Part shown: positions 15,226 to 24,062 of the stretch, piece by piece
Numbering within the stretch: the stretch's first letter is position 1
Layout of the letters: each line of letters starts with the position of its first letter
Assembly (NCBI RefSeq): GCF_000763295.1
Contig: NZ_JRJE01000031.1
Coordinates: 1-64,000, forward strand
Direction of reading: 5' to 3'
Origin: Thalassospira australica
GTDB lineage: Bacteria > Pseudomonadota > Alphaproteobacteria > Rhodospirillales > Thalassospiraceae
DNA length: 64,000 nucleotides
Notes under the pieces: model-generated
The model's database searches: none
Told to the model about the DNA's origin: nothing
What the model saw: only the letters and a program-made list of their open reading frames with translations
Made by a program: the position numbers and the translations under genes

Positions 15226-16386
15226 CTAAAAAAGCGACATCTGCCCGTTCGCGCTGGGCCGTTTAAAGCCGCTACAATCCAGATCAAGCGAACGAGGGAT
15301 CAGATTGTGCTTTTTGCGTGCTGCCTTGAACCGTGTTGCAATCAAATCGGCAATCGGGCCGGTGCCGCGCATGCGGGTGCCAAATTGTGACTGGTAAGTT
15401 GCACCGTCGCGCATTTGGCGGATCAGCGACATGATCTTGGCTTTGCGATTTGGGTAGTGCGCTTCAAGCCATTCTTCAAACAGATCAGCGATTTCAAGCG
15501 GCAGCCGAAGTACGATATGGCTGATTGATCTTGCACCGGCGTCTTTGCAGGCGGCGACGATCTTTTCTATTTCCATGTCATTGAGGCCCGGAATGATAGG
15601 CGCACACAATACAGTGACAGGAATGCCTGCATCAGAAAGTTTGCGAATAGCATCAAGGCGGCGGTGCGGGGCGGATGCACGTGGTTCGAGAAGGTTGGAA
15701 AGCCTGTGATCGAGACTTGTGACGGATACCGCAGCCGACGCCCGGTTTTGTGCCGCCATTGGTGCAATCAGGTCAATGTCGCGGGTTACAAGCGCGCTTT
15801 TGGTAATCAGCGAAAAGGGGTGCTGACAATCAGACAGGACCTTTATGATGGATCGGGTCAGTTGTTTGTCCCGATCCACGGACTGATACGGGTCGGTGCT
15901 GGTGCCGATCACAATCGGGGCAGGGGTGTATGATTTACTCGACAGTTGTTTGCGCAAAAGGCGTGCGGCATCGGGTTTCCAGAACAACCTTGTTTCAAAG
16001 TCAAGCCCCGGCGACAGACCAAGATAGGCATGTGTCGGGCGTGCGAAGCAATAGACACAGCCATGCTCGCAACCGCGATAGGGGTTGATTGATCGATCAA
16101 ACGGGACGTCCGGGCTTTGATTGCGGGTGATGACACTGCGTGCACCATCAATGCCCAGTGTGGTTTTGACGCGTGGCGGTTCGTCGTCAAGGAGTTGATT
16201 GATCCATCCGTCATCAACAGCCTGATGGATATGGCGTTCAAACCGGCCATCAACATTTGATACGGCCCCGCGGCCCTTTTGTTTGCGTGCAGGCAGCAGG
16301 TCCGGATCAAAACCCGGGTTGGTCCGGCTTTCGCCAGTTAATGTATGCTCTGTTGGATCGAGTGATGGTTCGATGATGTTTTGCAT
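15226..16386 (-). CDS. PA0069-type radical SAM protein
   Basis: The 386-residue protein carries the radical SAM cysteines C106-x3-C110-x2-C113 in NPYRGCEHGCVYCFARPTH. The CxHGCxYCFAR form and the overall length match the PA0069/Rv2578c group, a branch related to spore photoproduct lyase-like enzymes whose substrate is unknown. A 4Fe-4S cluster and SAM are expected. The N-terminal 100 residues are a polar extension containing KQKGRGAVSNVDGRFE, a conserved leader of the family. It ends close to the S4-domain gene (convergent, 55 bases). Confidence 0.9.
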   Translation of the reverse strand: MQNIIEPSLDPTEHTLTGESRTNPGFDPDLLPARKQKGRGAVSNVDGRFERHIHQAVDDGWINQLLDDEPPRVKTTLGIDGARSVITRNQSPDVPFDRSINPYRGCEHGCVYCFARPTHAYLGLSPGLDFETRLFWKPDAARLLRKQLSSKSYTPAPIVIGTSTDPYQSVDRDKQLTRSIIKVLSDCQHPFSLITKSALVTRDIDLIAPMAAQNRASAAVSVTSLDHRLSNLLEPRASAPHRRLDAIRKLSDAGIPVTVLCAPIIPGLNDMEIEKIVAACKDAGARSISHIVLRLPLEIADLFEEWLEAHYPNRKAKIMSLIRQMRDGATYQSQFGTRMRGTGPIADLIATRFKAARKKHNLIPRSLDLDCSGFKRPSANGQMSLF

Positions 16387-16459
16387 ATGTTCAAAGTATA
16401 GAACAAAAGAAGAACATTCAAGCGAAATACACTAAGGCCAGATTTAAGCTATTCCTATA

Positions 16460-18097
16460 TCAAGGGCATGTGATGCCGTTTGTTGTGACCGATCCGGTAA
16501 TCGGGCCGGCAGAGCCGTCATGGCATGATGTGTCATTGGATGTGTTTCCGGTGCCCGAAAAGTTGCTGACCTCGGCCCCGCCAGCAAACAAGAGATAGTA
16601 ATTACTGGTGGCAGCAGTCATTGAAACTGTGTTGTCATCTATGGCGATATTGGCATTCGTACCCTGGAATGTTGCGAACTGACTGTTCGCGCCATTGGAA
16701 ACGACGGTTATATTGTTGTTATCGATCTTTACATCGCTGCTGCCAGAAATCTGAATACCGGATGCGGTGGAGTTGGATGTTACCTTGAGGGGGCTGTCTT
16801 TGATGGTAACATTCTGTTTGCCGTCAATTTTGGCGATGGTGGCACTGAGTGTACTTGTGATGGAAGCCGTTACGCCAATCAGGCTACTGTTGTCAGCCAT
16901 GTCAAAAAATCGACTGGAACCTCCGCCGCCGTTACTGCCTGACCCGGAAAGGGAGGCATTCGGGATGGCAACGGCGATAGAACGCCCGGATGGGGTTTTG
17001 ATGTCCAGTGCGCCGCCACCAATGATCGTCTGTCCGTCCTGAACGGTCGCAACACTGTTGACGCCGGTATAGTCTCCATTCAGCACAATGGTGGAGTTGA
17101 CCCCGGCATTGGCAATCGCGGTTGCCAAATTCGCACCGGTTGTTGTGTCGCTATTAAGCAGGGTGATGGTTTTACCATCGGCGGTTTCGGTGATTTCCTC
17201 GGCGGTGGTAAAAGTACCAGCCTGATTGACGATATCAATGTCGCGGATGATCGGGTCGGTCATACGCCGTTCCATCGCAGTCAGTTTGGGTTTTGGGGTG
17301 TCACCAAGCCCCTGTAACGGAATACGCAGGCGGAAACTGGCAAAACCCTGGCTGCCGCGTGGGTCGTCATGCTGGATTTCTGCGCCCAACGAAAAACGAG
17401 ATCCTGCCCACAGGAAGGGGATTTCATCAAAGGTCAGGTCAATGCGCCCGCGCGGACCTTGCACAGTATCGGCGTTGCTGCCAGTGAAGCGATATCCACC
17501 GGCATAGGCACGTAGCTGTTGTCCGGCATCGGTATCAAACAGCGGAACACGCCAGCCAATTTCACCATCAAAACCGCGAAGTGCGCGTTCCTCGCCTTGG
17601 GAGTACATGATCGACGTGCCCGAGAAATCAACGCTACTAAGGTTGTCTTCCACATAGTTGGTGGTGCCAATTGGAACATTGCCATTGGCACGCAGGTCCC
17701 AATTCATAGACAGGGCCTCGACCCCGACGGTGATCTGATTGAATTTATTGCCATAAGGACTGTGGCGACGGTCAAAATATCCATAGCCACCAATGTTCCA
17801 CCCATTGTCAAGCATCTGGCGGATGCCAAGGCCAAAATTGCCTTCGTGACTGTTATTGTCATCCATTCGCGCACGCAGGCTGGTAAAGGTCAGCGTGTCG
17901 TCATCCTGCCAAAGGGGGATGAACAAATCCGTCTCGCCAAGGTTTCTGTCCGTTCCGGCCTTGCCTTCAAGGTCGATATGACCGGTCCATTTTTCAGGCT
18001 GTGACGACGCTTCAGCGCGCGCATGGTTTGACGTGCAAAGAAGCGCGCCAACGGAAACGATGACCTGAACAAGTCGGCTGGTTTGGGTGATGGGCAT
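16460..18097 (-). CDS. Inverse autotransporter (intimin/invasin-type barrel) with beta-helix-like passenger
   Basis: The 545-residue protein begins with a signal peptide (cleavage probably after the ARA of SNHARAEA). Residues about 35-275 form the inverse autotransporter beta-barrel domain, seen in GGYGYFDRRHSPYGNKFNQ, VEALSMNWDLRANGNVPIG and the closing FRLRIPLQG. The C-terminal 270 residues are Ser/Thr/Asn/Gly-rich with repeated SNSTASGIQISGSSDVKID-like turns, suggesting a short parallel beta-helix exposed on the surface, rather than Ig-like repeats of classical invasins. Two cysteines near the C-terminus (SCHD, ITCP) may form a terminal disulfide. No LysM domain is seen. The protein is likely an outer-membrane adhesin. 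Confidence 0.85.
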   Translation of the reverse strand: MPITQTSRLVQVIVSVGALLCTSNHARAEASSQPEKWTGHIDLEGKAGTDRNLGETDLFIPLWQDDDTLTFTSLRARMDDNNSHEGNFGLGIRQMLDNGWNIGGYGYFDRRHSPYGNKFNQITVGVEALSMNWDLRANGNVPIGTTNYVEDNLSSVDFSGTSIMYSQGEERALRGFDGEIGWRVPLFDTDAGQQLRAYAGGYRFTGSNADTVQGPRGRIDLTFDEIPFLWAGSRFSLGAEIQHDDPRGSQGFASFRLRIPLQGLGDTPKPKLTAMERRMTDPIIRDIDIVNQAGTFTTAEEITETADGKTITLLNSDTTTGANLATAIANAGVNSTIVLNGDYTGVNSVATVQDGQTIIGGGALDIKTPSGRSIAVAIPNASLSGSGSNGGGGSSRFFDMADNSSLIGVTASITSTLSATIAKIDGKQNVTIKDSPLKVTSNSTASGIQISGSSDVKIDNNNITVVSNGANSQFATFQGTNANIAIDDNTVSMTAATSNYYLLFAGGAEVSNFSGTGNTSNDTSCHDGSAGPITGSVTTNGITCP

Positions 18098-18198
18098 AAT
18101 AAATCCGGTCAGCAGTGTTGGTCGCCCAACAACGGATTGCCGAGGTGTTGGACATGGATTCTGGTTTTGTTTGCGCGTGGGGGATTTGTGCCCCGGTA

Positions 18199-18223
18199 CT
18201 GAGTGACTTTTCCGTCACTTCAG
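18199..18223. promoter_or_regulatory. AGTGAC/GTCACT dyad upstream of the autotransporter
   Basis: AGTGAC and GTCACT are perfect inverted repeats around TTTTCC, with partial extension to CTGA / TCAG. There is no T tail, so an operator is more likely than a terminator. It is about 100 bases before the autotransporter start. Confidence 0.4.
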
Positions 18224-18303
18224 TGTGTTATTTGCCAAAATCGTAATGCCGCCGGGTGCTTGCAGCTACTTCTATTCCTTATCATTTTGGCGGAAGTTAT
18301 CAT

Positions 18304-18321
18304 TTTCCGCGCACGCGGAAA
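18304..18321. promoter_or_regulatory. TTTCCGCG/CGCGGAAA perfect palindrome
   Basis: An 8-bp perfect inverted repeat with a 2-base centre lies 120 bases before the LysE-type gene. The lack of a T run and the tiny loop argue for a protein-binding site. Confidence 0.45.
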
Positions 18322-18440
18322 GGCGTGCGATGTGGTTCCGGACATGCAAGTGTATCGGTACAATTGTTTTCTTGCCGAAAAGCCCGGGCAACCTATAGTT
18401 CAGATGATATGAGCGGTGCAAAAGCCAGAAAGGGCAGCCG

Positions 18441-19073
18441 ATGGACTGGACACAGGTTTTGAGTTTTGCGCTGGTAGCGTCGCTGCTGGTGATGTCGCCG
18501 GGACCAAATGGTATCCTGATTGCCAAGACTGTGCCGACATCTGGTCGCGCGGCCGGAATTGCCAATGTCGCTGGTTTTATCACGGCGTTTTACCTGCACG
18601 GTGCGCTTTCGGTTCTTGGCATTTCCGTAATCCTTGTGCAGTCCGCGCAGGCTTTTACGGTCGTGAAGTTTCTGGGGGCGGCATATCTGTGCTGGATTGG
18701 CTTCAAGGCATTGCGTGATGCCTGGCGCGGGGTGAAAACCGTTACGGAAGTCAACCCGGCAAAGCGCAAGCGCACATTGCTTGTTGCCTATGGCGAGGGG
18801 CTTTTAACCAATGCTCTTAACCCGAAAGTTTCGCTTTTTTATCTGGCAGCATTCCCGCAATTCATCCCCGTGGGTGAGGGGGCGGTAACATCTGCCTTTA
18901 TGCTGATCTGTCTGCACGCCCTGATCAACGCGCTTTGGTTTGCCGCGATGATCATGTTGTTGGCGCGTTTGACGCGATTTGCCGGAAGCGGGCGTTTCCA
19001 GCGTGTGCTTAAGGCAACGACGGGGGCCGTCTTTATTGCCTTTGGTATCAAACTGGCAGCACTCCGCCCATAA
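18441..19073 (+). CDS. LysE family amino acid exporter
   Basis: The 210-residue inner-membrane protein has about six hydrophobic helices and the RhtB/LysE signatures SPGPNGILIAKTVPTSGRAAG near the N-terminus, FLGAAYLCWIGFKALRDA in the middle and the NALNPKVSLFYLAAFPQF segment. The family exports amino acids such as lysine, threonine or homoserine lactones; the substrate is undetermined. The start codon has AAAGGGCAGCCG before it. A strong bidirectional hairpin follows. Confidence 0.9.
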   Translation: MDWTQVLSFALVASLLVMSPGPNGILIAKTVPTSGRAAGIANVAGFITAFYLHGALSVLGISVILVQSAQAFTVVKFLGAAYLCWIGFKALRDAWRGVKTVTEVNPAKRKRTLLVAYGEGLLTNALNPKVSLFYLAAFPQFIPVGEGAVTSAFMLICLHALINALWFAAMIMLLARLTRFAGSGRFQRVLKATTGAVFIAFGIKLAALRP

Positions 19074-19100
19074 GGGGTGGTTTCCGCAAGGTTTGAAAAT

Positions 19101-19128
19101 GCCGTGCGATTGTCGCACGGCGTTTGGT
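19101..19128. terminator. Bidirectional terminator between LysE and LctP units
   Basis: GCCGTGCGA and TCGCACGGC form a perfect 9-bp stem around TTG; T-rich tails are present on both sides. Confidence 0.8.
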
Positions 19129-19286
19129 TATTTGCGCACAACAATCAGCACCATTGTAGCGCAAAACAGGGCAAACAGAATGTCGCTTATTGCGATGTTG
19201 CCTGTGACAAATGCCTCGAACGCGGCAATTGGCAGGATGATCGATGCCAGAACCAGAAACACCGGATTAAACAGTTTCTGTTTCAT
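19128..19286 (-). CDS. 52-residue membrane protein coupled to the lactate permease gene
   Basis: A short open frame starts with ATG one base after the TAA of the LctP gene, an arrangement typical of translational coupling. The 52-residue product has a basic N-terminus (MKQKLFNP), one or two hydrophobic stretches (VFLVLASIILPIAAFEAF and SDILFALFCATMVLIVV) and a basic end (RK). It ends immediately at the shared terminator. I do not know a named family, but the composition and position suggest a small accessory membrane protein of the permease. The frame is below usual annotation cut-offs. Confidence 0.65.
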   Translation of the reverse strand: MKQKLFNPVFLVLASIILPIAAFEAFVTGNIAISDILFALFCATMVLIVVRK

Positions 19287-19287
19287 C

Positions 19288-20862
19288 TTACGCGCTTCCG
19301 TTAATGGTCATGATCAGCAATATGCCCAGTGCCATAAGGCCACAAAGTGCCGTCAGGATTACACCGGTTTTCAGAACAACGGACAAAACTGGGCCTTCCT
19401 TGCCCGACAGGCCAACGGTCGAACAGCCCACCAGAATTTTTGACGGGGCCAGCATGCTGCCAAGGGATGCACCCGTGGCCTGTGCGGCAAGAATAAGCGC
19501 GGTCGAAAGACCGGAAAGCTCCGCTGTGTGACGCTGGAACATGCCAAACACAACGTTGGAATTATTTGTACTGCCGGTCATAAAGGCCCCCAGTGCGCCA
19601 ATTGCTGGTGAAATCACCGGATAGGCAACGGCAAAGGCACCGGAAAAGACAGCAGCCCCCCCTTCGGCAAGGGCATAGGTCATGCCGGCATGATCCATGA
19701 TGATGGCAAGGCCAATCACGGGCACCATACCAATACTGGTCGGAAGGCCGCTTTTAAGCGTGCGTTGCCAGATACGTTTGCCAATCCCGTCATCATAGTG
19801 ACCACGCAGTTTGAAGAAGGCAAAACTGATGGCAGACGTATAAAGTAACAATGCCCCCGGATGACCAAAGATGGCGATGGCTTTCGCGTTTTCAGCTTCG
19901 ATCACCCAGCCGGTTGCGGTTGCCGTTTCCGGGAAATCAAGCGTGAAGCGGACCTTGTTCAACAGCATCTCGATTGCGGGAACAAAGGTCGCCAATGTCA
20001 CCAGAACAATGAACACCAAATAGGGCGTCAGCGCTTCAAGGAGCGGCATGTGGGGATGGTCTTCAGTTTCCTGTGGGGCAACGTCATCGGGGTGGGGTTG
20101 CCAGAACCGGGTGACGATGATGGATGTCGCCAATCCGGCAATCCCTGCAGTCAGACCGCCCAGGGTCCAGACGCCGTAATTTGCCATGCAGTATTGAGTA
20201 ACACCCATTACGCCCGAAATCAGAACCAGTGGTACAATGCGGCGGCGAATGGTGCGAAGCCCGCCATCAAGCCAAAGGACTGCAGCCCCGCACATAAAGC
20301 CGGACAGCCCCAAAAGGATCGCGGAATAGTGGGTCAGTTCAGTGCCGGGAATGCCGGTCACACCGATCAGGGCTTCAAACGAGGTCGCCATATTGCCAAA
20401 CAGAACTGACCAGCTATGCCCGATCATCGGGGCTGCAACCGCCAGAACCGGCGAGAACCCCATGCCAAGCAAGATCGGCGCGACCACGGCAATCGGGACG
20501 CCGAAACCGGCCACACCCTGAAGGAAGCTGGCAAAGACGTAACCAAGAATAAGAAGCTGCAGCGGGCGGTCATCGGTCAGCGAACGAATGGCACGCCCGA
20601 TGGTTTTGATCGCGCCGGCTTCTTCGGCAGCGAAATACAGGATCAAGGCGGCCCAGACGATATACAGAATATAAAGGGCCAGCATCACGCCCTTGGCCTG
20701 GGCGATGATCAGCATGTCGGTCGGTGCGCCAAAGAAAAATACCGCGATGATAACGGTGACGAACCATGCGGCGGCACCGGCACGCGCAGCGCCCCAATTG
20801 GCTTTGATCATCAAAAACAGAATGGTTGCGATTGGCACTGCTGCCAGCAGGAAGTCGGTCAT
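19288..20862 (-). CDS. L-lactate permease family transporter
   Basis: The 524-residue protein has 12 or more hydrophobic helices and fits the LctP family, which imports lactate or glycolate with protons. Family-like stretches are ASFLQGVAGFGVPIAVVAP, the MIGHSWSVLFGNMATSFEAL segment and MTGSTNNSNVVFGMFQ near the C-terminus. Length is near the usual 500-560. The start MTDFLLAAVPI is followed directly by the first helix. A 52-residue membrane ORF follows after one base. Transcription would start in the 210-base gap to the luciferase-like gene. Confidence 0.92.
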   Translation of the reverse strand: MTDFLLAAVPIATILFLMIKANWGAARAGAAAWFVTVIIAVFFFGAPTDMLIIAQAKGVMLALYILYIVWAALILYFAAEEAGAIKTIGRAIRSLTDDRPLQLLILGYVFASFLQGVAGFGVPIAVVAPILLGMGFSPVLAVAAPMIGHSWSVLFGNMATSFEALIGVTGIPGTELTHYSAILLGLSGFMCGAAVLWLDGGLRTIRRRIVPLVLISGVMGVTQYCMANYGVWTLGGLTAGIAGLATSIIVTRFWQPHPDDVAPQETEDHPHMPLLEALTPYLVFIVLVTLATFVPAIEMLLNKVRFTLDFPETATATGWVIEAENAKAIAIFGHPGALLLYTSAISFAFFKLRGHYDDGIGKRIWQRTLKSGLPTSIGMVPVIGLAIIMDHAGMTYALAEGGAAVFSGAFAVAYPVISPAIGALGAFMTGSTNNSNVVFGMFQRHTAELSGLSTALILAAQATGASLGSMLAPSKILVGCSTVGLSGKEGPVLSVVLKTGVILTALCGLMALGILLIMTINGSA

Positions 20863-20986
20863 GAAGGTGGCACCATAACCTTTTGAAACGTGGGGCTAAT
20901 GTTGAAGAATTCAACGCAGGGCGAATATTGTCCGACCGAAGATACAAGCGCAAGTGGTGTGTTTTGGTATTTCGTATGATGAAATG

Positions 20987-21019
20987 CAAATGCCGGGTTC
21001 ACGAAGAACCCGGCATTTG
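20987..21019 (-). terminator. Long hairpin after the luciferase-like gene
   Basis: A perfect 14-bp stem (CAAATGCCGGGTTC and its complement) encloses ACGAA. Leftwards it is followed by a T-containing tail. It lies 58 bases beyond the stop at 21077. Confidence 0.75.
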
Positions 21020-21076
21020 TGAAAAACGTGTTGTTTGCCAAGGGTCAGAACCGATTAATTAGGCTAGGCCCGTAGC

Positions 21077-22096
21077 TTATGCGCAGTCTTTGTCAGCAGA
21101 CTTTTCGTTCATTTCGGCAAACAGCTCGGCGGCAATTTTAAAGGATTTCAGGCGCGCATCCTGATCATAGATATTGGCCGTTATCATGATTTCGTCTGCC
21201 TTGGTCATATAGGCAAATTCACGCAGCTTTTTACGAACAGTGTCACGGCCGCCAACGGCGGCATAGCGCATGGCGTGATCGACCCCGGCCTTTTCGACCC
21301 GGTTCCAGATCGTGTCCATATCCTTGACCGGTTTGGGCAGTTGTCCCGGCGTCCCGCGCCGCAGATTAAGAAACTGCTGCTGCATCGAGGTTGCCAGATA
21401 TTCACCTTCTTCGTCGGTGTCGGCGGCAAAGAAGCCCATCGCGGCAATCGCATAGGGTTTATCCAGTTGTTCGCTTGGTTCAAACCGGCTGCGATAAAGC
21501 GAAAGCGCATCCATCAGCATGTCCGGGGCGAAATGGGAAGCAAAGGCAAAGGGCAGGCCCAGTCTTGCGGCAAGGTCGGCTGAAAACAGGCTGCTGCCCA
21601 AAAGCCACATCGGCACCTGTGCCCCATAGCCCGGAACGGCACGGATCGGCGGGTTTCCCTCAAGCGGGGCAAGGAAGGCCTGAACCTGCAGCACATCCTG
21701 GATAAAGCGTTCTTCGGAGCCATGCATGTCACGGCGGAGCGCAGCGGCGGTGCGTTGGTCTGTTCCCGGCGCGCGACCGATCCCAAGATCAATGCGACCG
21801 GGATGAAGGGCTTCAAGTGTGCCGAACTGTTCGGCAATCACAAGCGGGGCGTGGTTGGGCAGCATGACGCCCCCGGACCCAACCCGAATGGTCTTTGTTC
21901 CGGCCGCCACATGGGCCATGACAACGGACGTTGCCGCACTGGCAATACCGGGCATGTTGTGGTGTTCGGCAAGCCAGTAGCGATGAAAACCGAGTTTTTC
22001 GGCATGCTGGGCAAGATTAAGTGTGTTGCGCAACGCATCAGATGGATGTTCGCCCGCATTTACCGGGCAAAGATCAAGAAGAGAGTATCGGGACAT
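21077..22096 (-). CDS. LLM class flavin-dependent oxidoreductase
   Basis: The 339-residue protein is a bacterial luciferase-like monooxygenase of the YhbW/MsnO8 branch. Visible landmarks are SLLDLCPV at the N-terminus, [15 protein letters not shown] (conserved His pair), [20 protein letters not shown] and [17 protein letters not shown]. It should use reduced FMN to oxidise an unknown substrate. It stands alone between LctP and cysteine synthase, with its own terminator. Confidence 0.9.
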   Translation of the reverse strand: MSRYSLLDLCPVNAGEHPSDALRNTLNLAQHAEKLGFHRYWLAEHHNMPGIASAATSVVMAHVAAGTKTIRVGSGGVMLPNHAPLVIAEQFGTLEALHPGRIDLGIGRAPGTDQRTAAALRRDMHGSEERFIQDVLQVQAFLAPLEGNPPIRAVPGYGAQVPMWLLGSSLFSADLAARLGLPFAFASHFAPDMLMDALSLYRSRFEPSEQLDKPYAIAAMGFFAADTDEEGEYLATSMQQQFLNLRRGTPGQLPKPVKDMDTIWNRVEKAGVDHAMRYAAVGGRDTVRKKLREFAYMTKADEIMITANIYDQDARLKSFKIAAELFAEMNEKSADKDCA

Positions 22097-22260
22097 AGCC
22101 AGACTTTCGGATTGGCGCGCACATCGCGTCGTTCAGAGATTGACGGGGCGCTGGATTTCACAGTTGAGATCAATTTAGCCTGAAATCAGAACCATGCCAG
22201 TCCCGACTGTGATCCGTTTGGCATTTCAGAGCGTTTGGCTGGGGGTAACGTCAAGCACAT

Positions 22261-22298
22261 AAAGCAAAACCCCCGCCAGAATCTGACAGGGGTTTTGG
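22261..22298 (-). terminator. Terminator of the cysteine synthase gene
   Basis: AAAACCCC (22266-22273) pairs with GGGGTTTT (22289-22296); read leftwards the stem ends in TTTTGCTTT. It starts 22 bases after the stop. Confidence 0.75.
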
Positions 22299-22319
22299 GG
22301 ATTGAGTGATCTGTTTGGT

Positions 22320-23318
22320 TTAGAGCCAATCTGGCGTCGGAAGACCTTTTTCTTTCAGGAATTCCGGGTTCCAGAGCTTGCTCTGATAACGGGTGCCAAG
22401 GTCACAGAGGATGGTGACGATGGTTTTGCCCGGTCCCAGTTCGCGCGCAAGGCGAACGGCACCGGCAATGTTAATCCCGGTTGAGCCGCCCATGCACAGG
22501 CCCTCTTCCTTAAGCAGGTCAAAGACGATCGGCAGCATTTCTTCGTCCGAAATCTGGAACGGATGGTCGATTTCCACACCTTCGAGATTGGCCGTGATGC
22601 GGCCCTGGCCAATGCCTTCGGAGATCGAGCTGCCTTCGGATTTCAGTTCGCCGAATTTATAGTGGCTGTAAAGGGCAGCCCCCATCGGATCGGCAAGACC
22701 AATCTGGATGTCTTTATTGCGTTCCTTAAGGGCGAGGGACACACCGGCAAGCGTGCCGCCAGTGCCAACAGCACAGATAAAGCCGTCAACCTTGCCGTCG
22801 GTCTGTTCCCAGATTTCCGGGGCGGTGGTGTCAATGTGGCCCTGACGGTTGGCAACATTGTCAAACTGATTGGCCCAAATGGCACCATTCGGTTCGCTTT
22901 GTGCCAGTTCTTCGGCCAGACGGCGTGAAACGTGCACATAGTTGTTTTCATTGCGATAGGGCACAGCCGGCACTTCACGCAAATCAGCCCCGAGAAGACG
23001 CAGAAGGTCTTTCTTTTCCTGACTTTGAGTTTCCGGAATGACAATTACGGTACGGTAGCCAAGCGCGTTGCCGACAGTGGCAAGACCAATGCCGGTGTTG
23101 CCTGCGGTCCCTTCGACAATCACGCCGCCGGGTTTAAGAAGGCCGCGTGCCTCGGCGTCACGAATGATGGCAAGCGCAGCACGGTCCTTGACCGACCCGC
23201 CCGGGTTTGCGTATTCCGCCTTGCCAAGAATGGTGCAGCCCGTCAGTTCGGAAACCTTTTTAAGCTTCACAAGCGGGGTGCGGCCAATGGCTTCGATCGT
23301 GCCATTGCGAATGTCCAT
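22320..23318 (-). CDS. cysK: Cysteine synthase A
   Basis: The 332-residue fold-type II PLP enzyme makes cysteine from O-acetylserine and sulfide. Lys44 in NPGGSVKDRAA carries PLP, EGTAGNTGIGLA binds the substrate, and GTGGTLAGV holds the cofactor phosphate. The C-terminal DLGTRYQSKLWNPEF matches the CysK group with SGxxxK-free phosphate site. The ATG at 23318 has GGAG seven bases upstream; the frame to 23378 is longer but unsupported. A cystathionine beta-synthase is a less likely alternative as no CBS domains follow. Confidence 0.92.
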   Translation of the reverse strand: MDIRNGTIEAIGRTPLVKLKKVSELTGCTILGKAEYANPGGSVKDRAALAIIRDAEARGLLKPGGVIVEGTAGNTGIGLATVGNALGYRTVIVIPETQSQEKKDLLRLLGADLREVPAVPYRNENNYVHVSRRLAEELAQSEPNGAIWANQFDNVANRQGHIDTTAPEIWEQTDGKVDGFICAVGTGGTLAGVSLALKERNKDIQIGLADPMGAALYSHYKFGELKSEGSSISEGIGQGRITANLEGVEIDHPFQISDEEMLPIVFDLLKEEGLCMGGSTGINIAGAVRLARELGPGKTIVTILCDLGTRYQSKLWNPEFLKEKGLPTPDWL

Positions 23319-24062
23319 GACAGACTCCAAACATGGTGAATTTAAAATTTGATTGGTTGTTGATTGATCGGTTTGCACACAAAAGTCAAGGCAGTTTAAA
23401 ATATATCACGTAAAGTTTGTGTGATTATCGGTTCTCGGCACTTCAACATGAAGTGGGCTAAGAGCCTGAATTCCGCCGAATTCGATCGCGATTAAGCATC
23501 AAGCCTCATGCGGCACGTTTGGTGATTGCATTGCAGACTTGTCTTTTTTGCAACATGGCAAAGCAACTCTGCACTGGCAGCAAAAGGATGCGAATATTTT
23601 CACCTTTCTCTGTAAGACGGTGTGTGTCGTGTCATCCGCATTTGTCGCATCCACGTTACCTAGACCGATGTGTTCGGACTTCGGCCTTTTACCGATATGG
23701 TCATGGGACGAAATTATGCAATTAGGACAGATTCATCGCAAATTGGTTCATCGGGCAGAACAGCGAAAAGGTGACCAGGCTCAGGAATTTCGCGTTCTAG
23801 AATGGCATTTGGGTTTCTGTTGTGTTGGGTGCTTGTTAATCAGAATATCTTATAATACTTATGTAAGATCGTTCAAATCTTTCGGTCGATAAAAGTCGTT
23901 TGGCGTTGCTGCGTGGGTTCTCTGGCATCGGTGGATTTATGATCGTTAGGTTTCAATCGTAACGAAACTGTTGTAAACTTTTGGACATGAAAACGCTTAC
24001 AAAAGTAGCCTACAGTTAAGCGTTGTTCATGGAGCTGGTGTCTTGGGGGATGCGGGACGTTG
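23319..24062. other. 740-base intergenic stretch, no gene supported
   Basis: Two short rightward frames (23519-23725, 23539-23892) lack ribosome binding sites and are not called. Small inverted repeats occur: CACTTC-AACAT-GAAGTG near 23440, two GAATTC copies near 23469-23484, and ATCTTA/TAAGAT near 23847-23870. The distal part is AT-rich and probably carries the promoter of the PAS-GGDEF gene. Confidence 0.45.

Larger units (their letters stand above)
18098..18440. other. Intergenic stretch with two dyads, no gene supported
   Basis: This divergent region lies between the autotransporter and LysE-type genes. Open frames here have no start signals. It carries the dyads at 18199-18223 and 18304-18321. 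Confidence 0.5.

Noticed and set aside
23519-23892. Short rightward frames and a tRNA-like TTCAAATC stretch near 23873
   Set aside because: The frames lack start signals, and no acceptor stem or anticodon arm could be built around the stretch.
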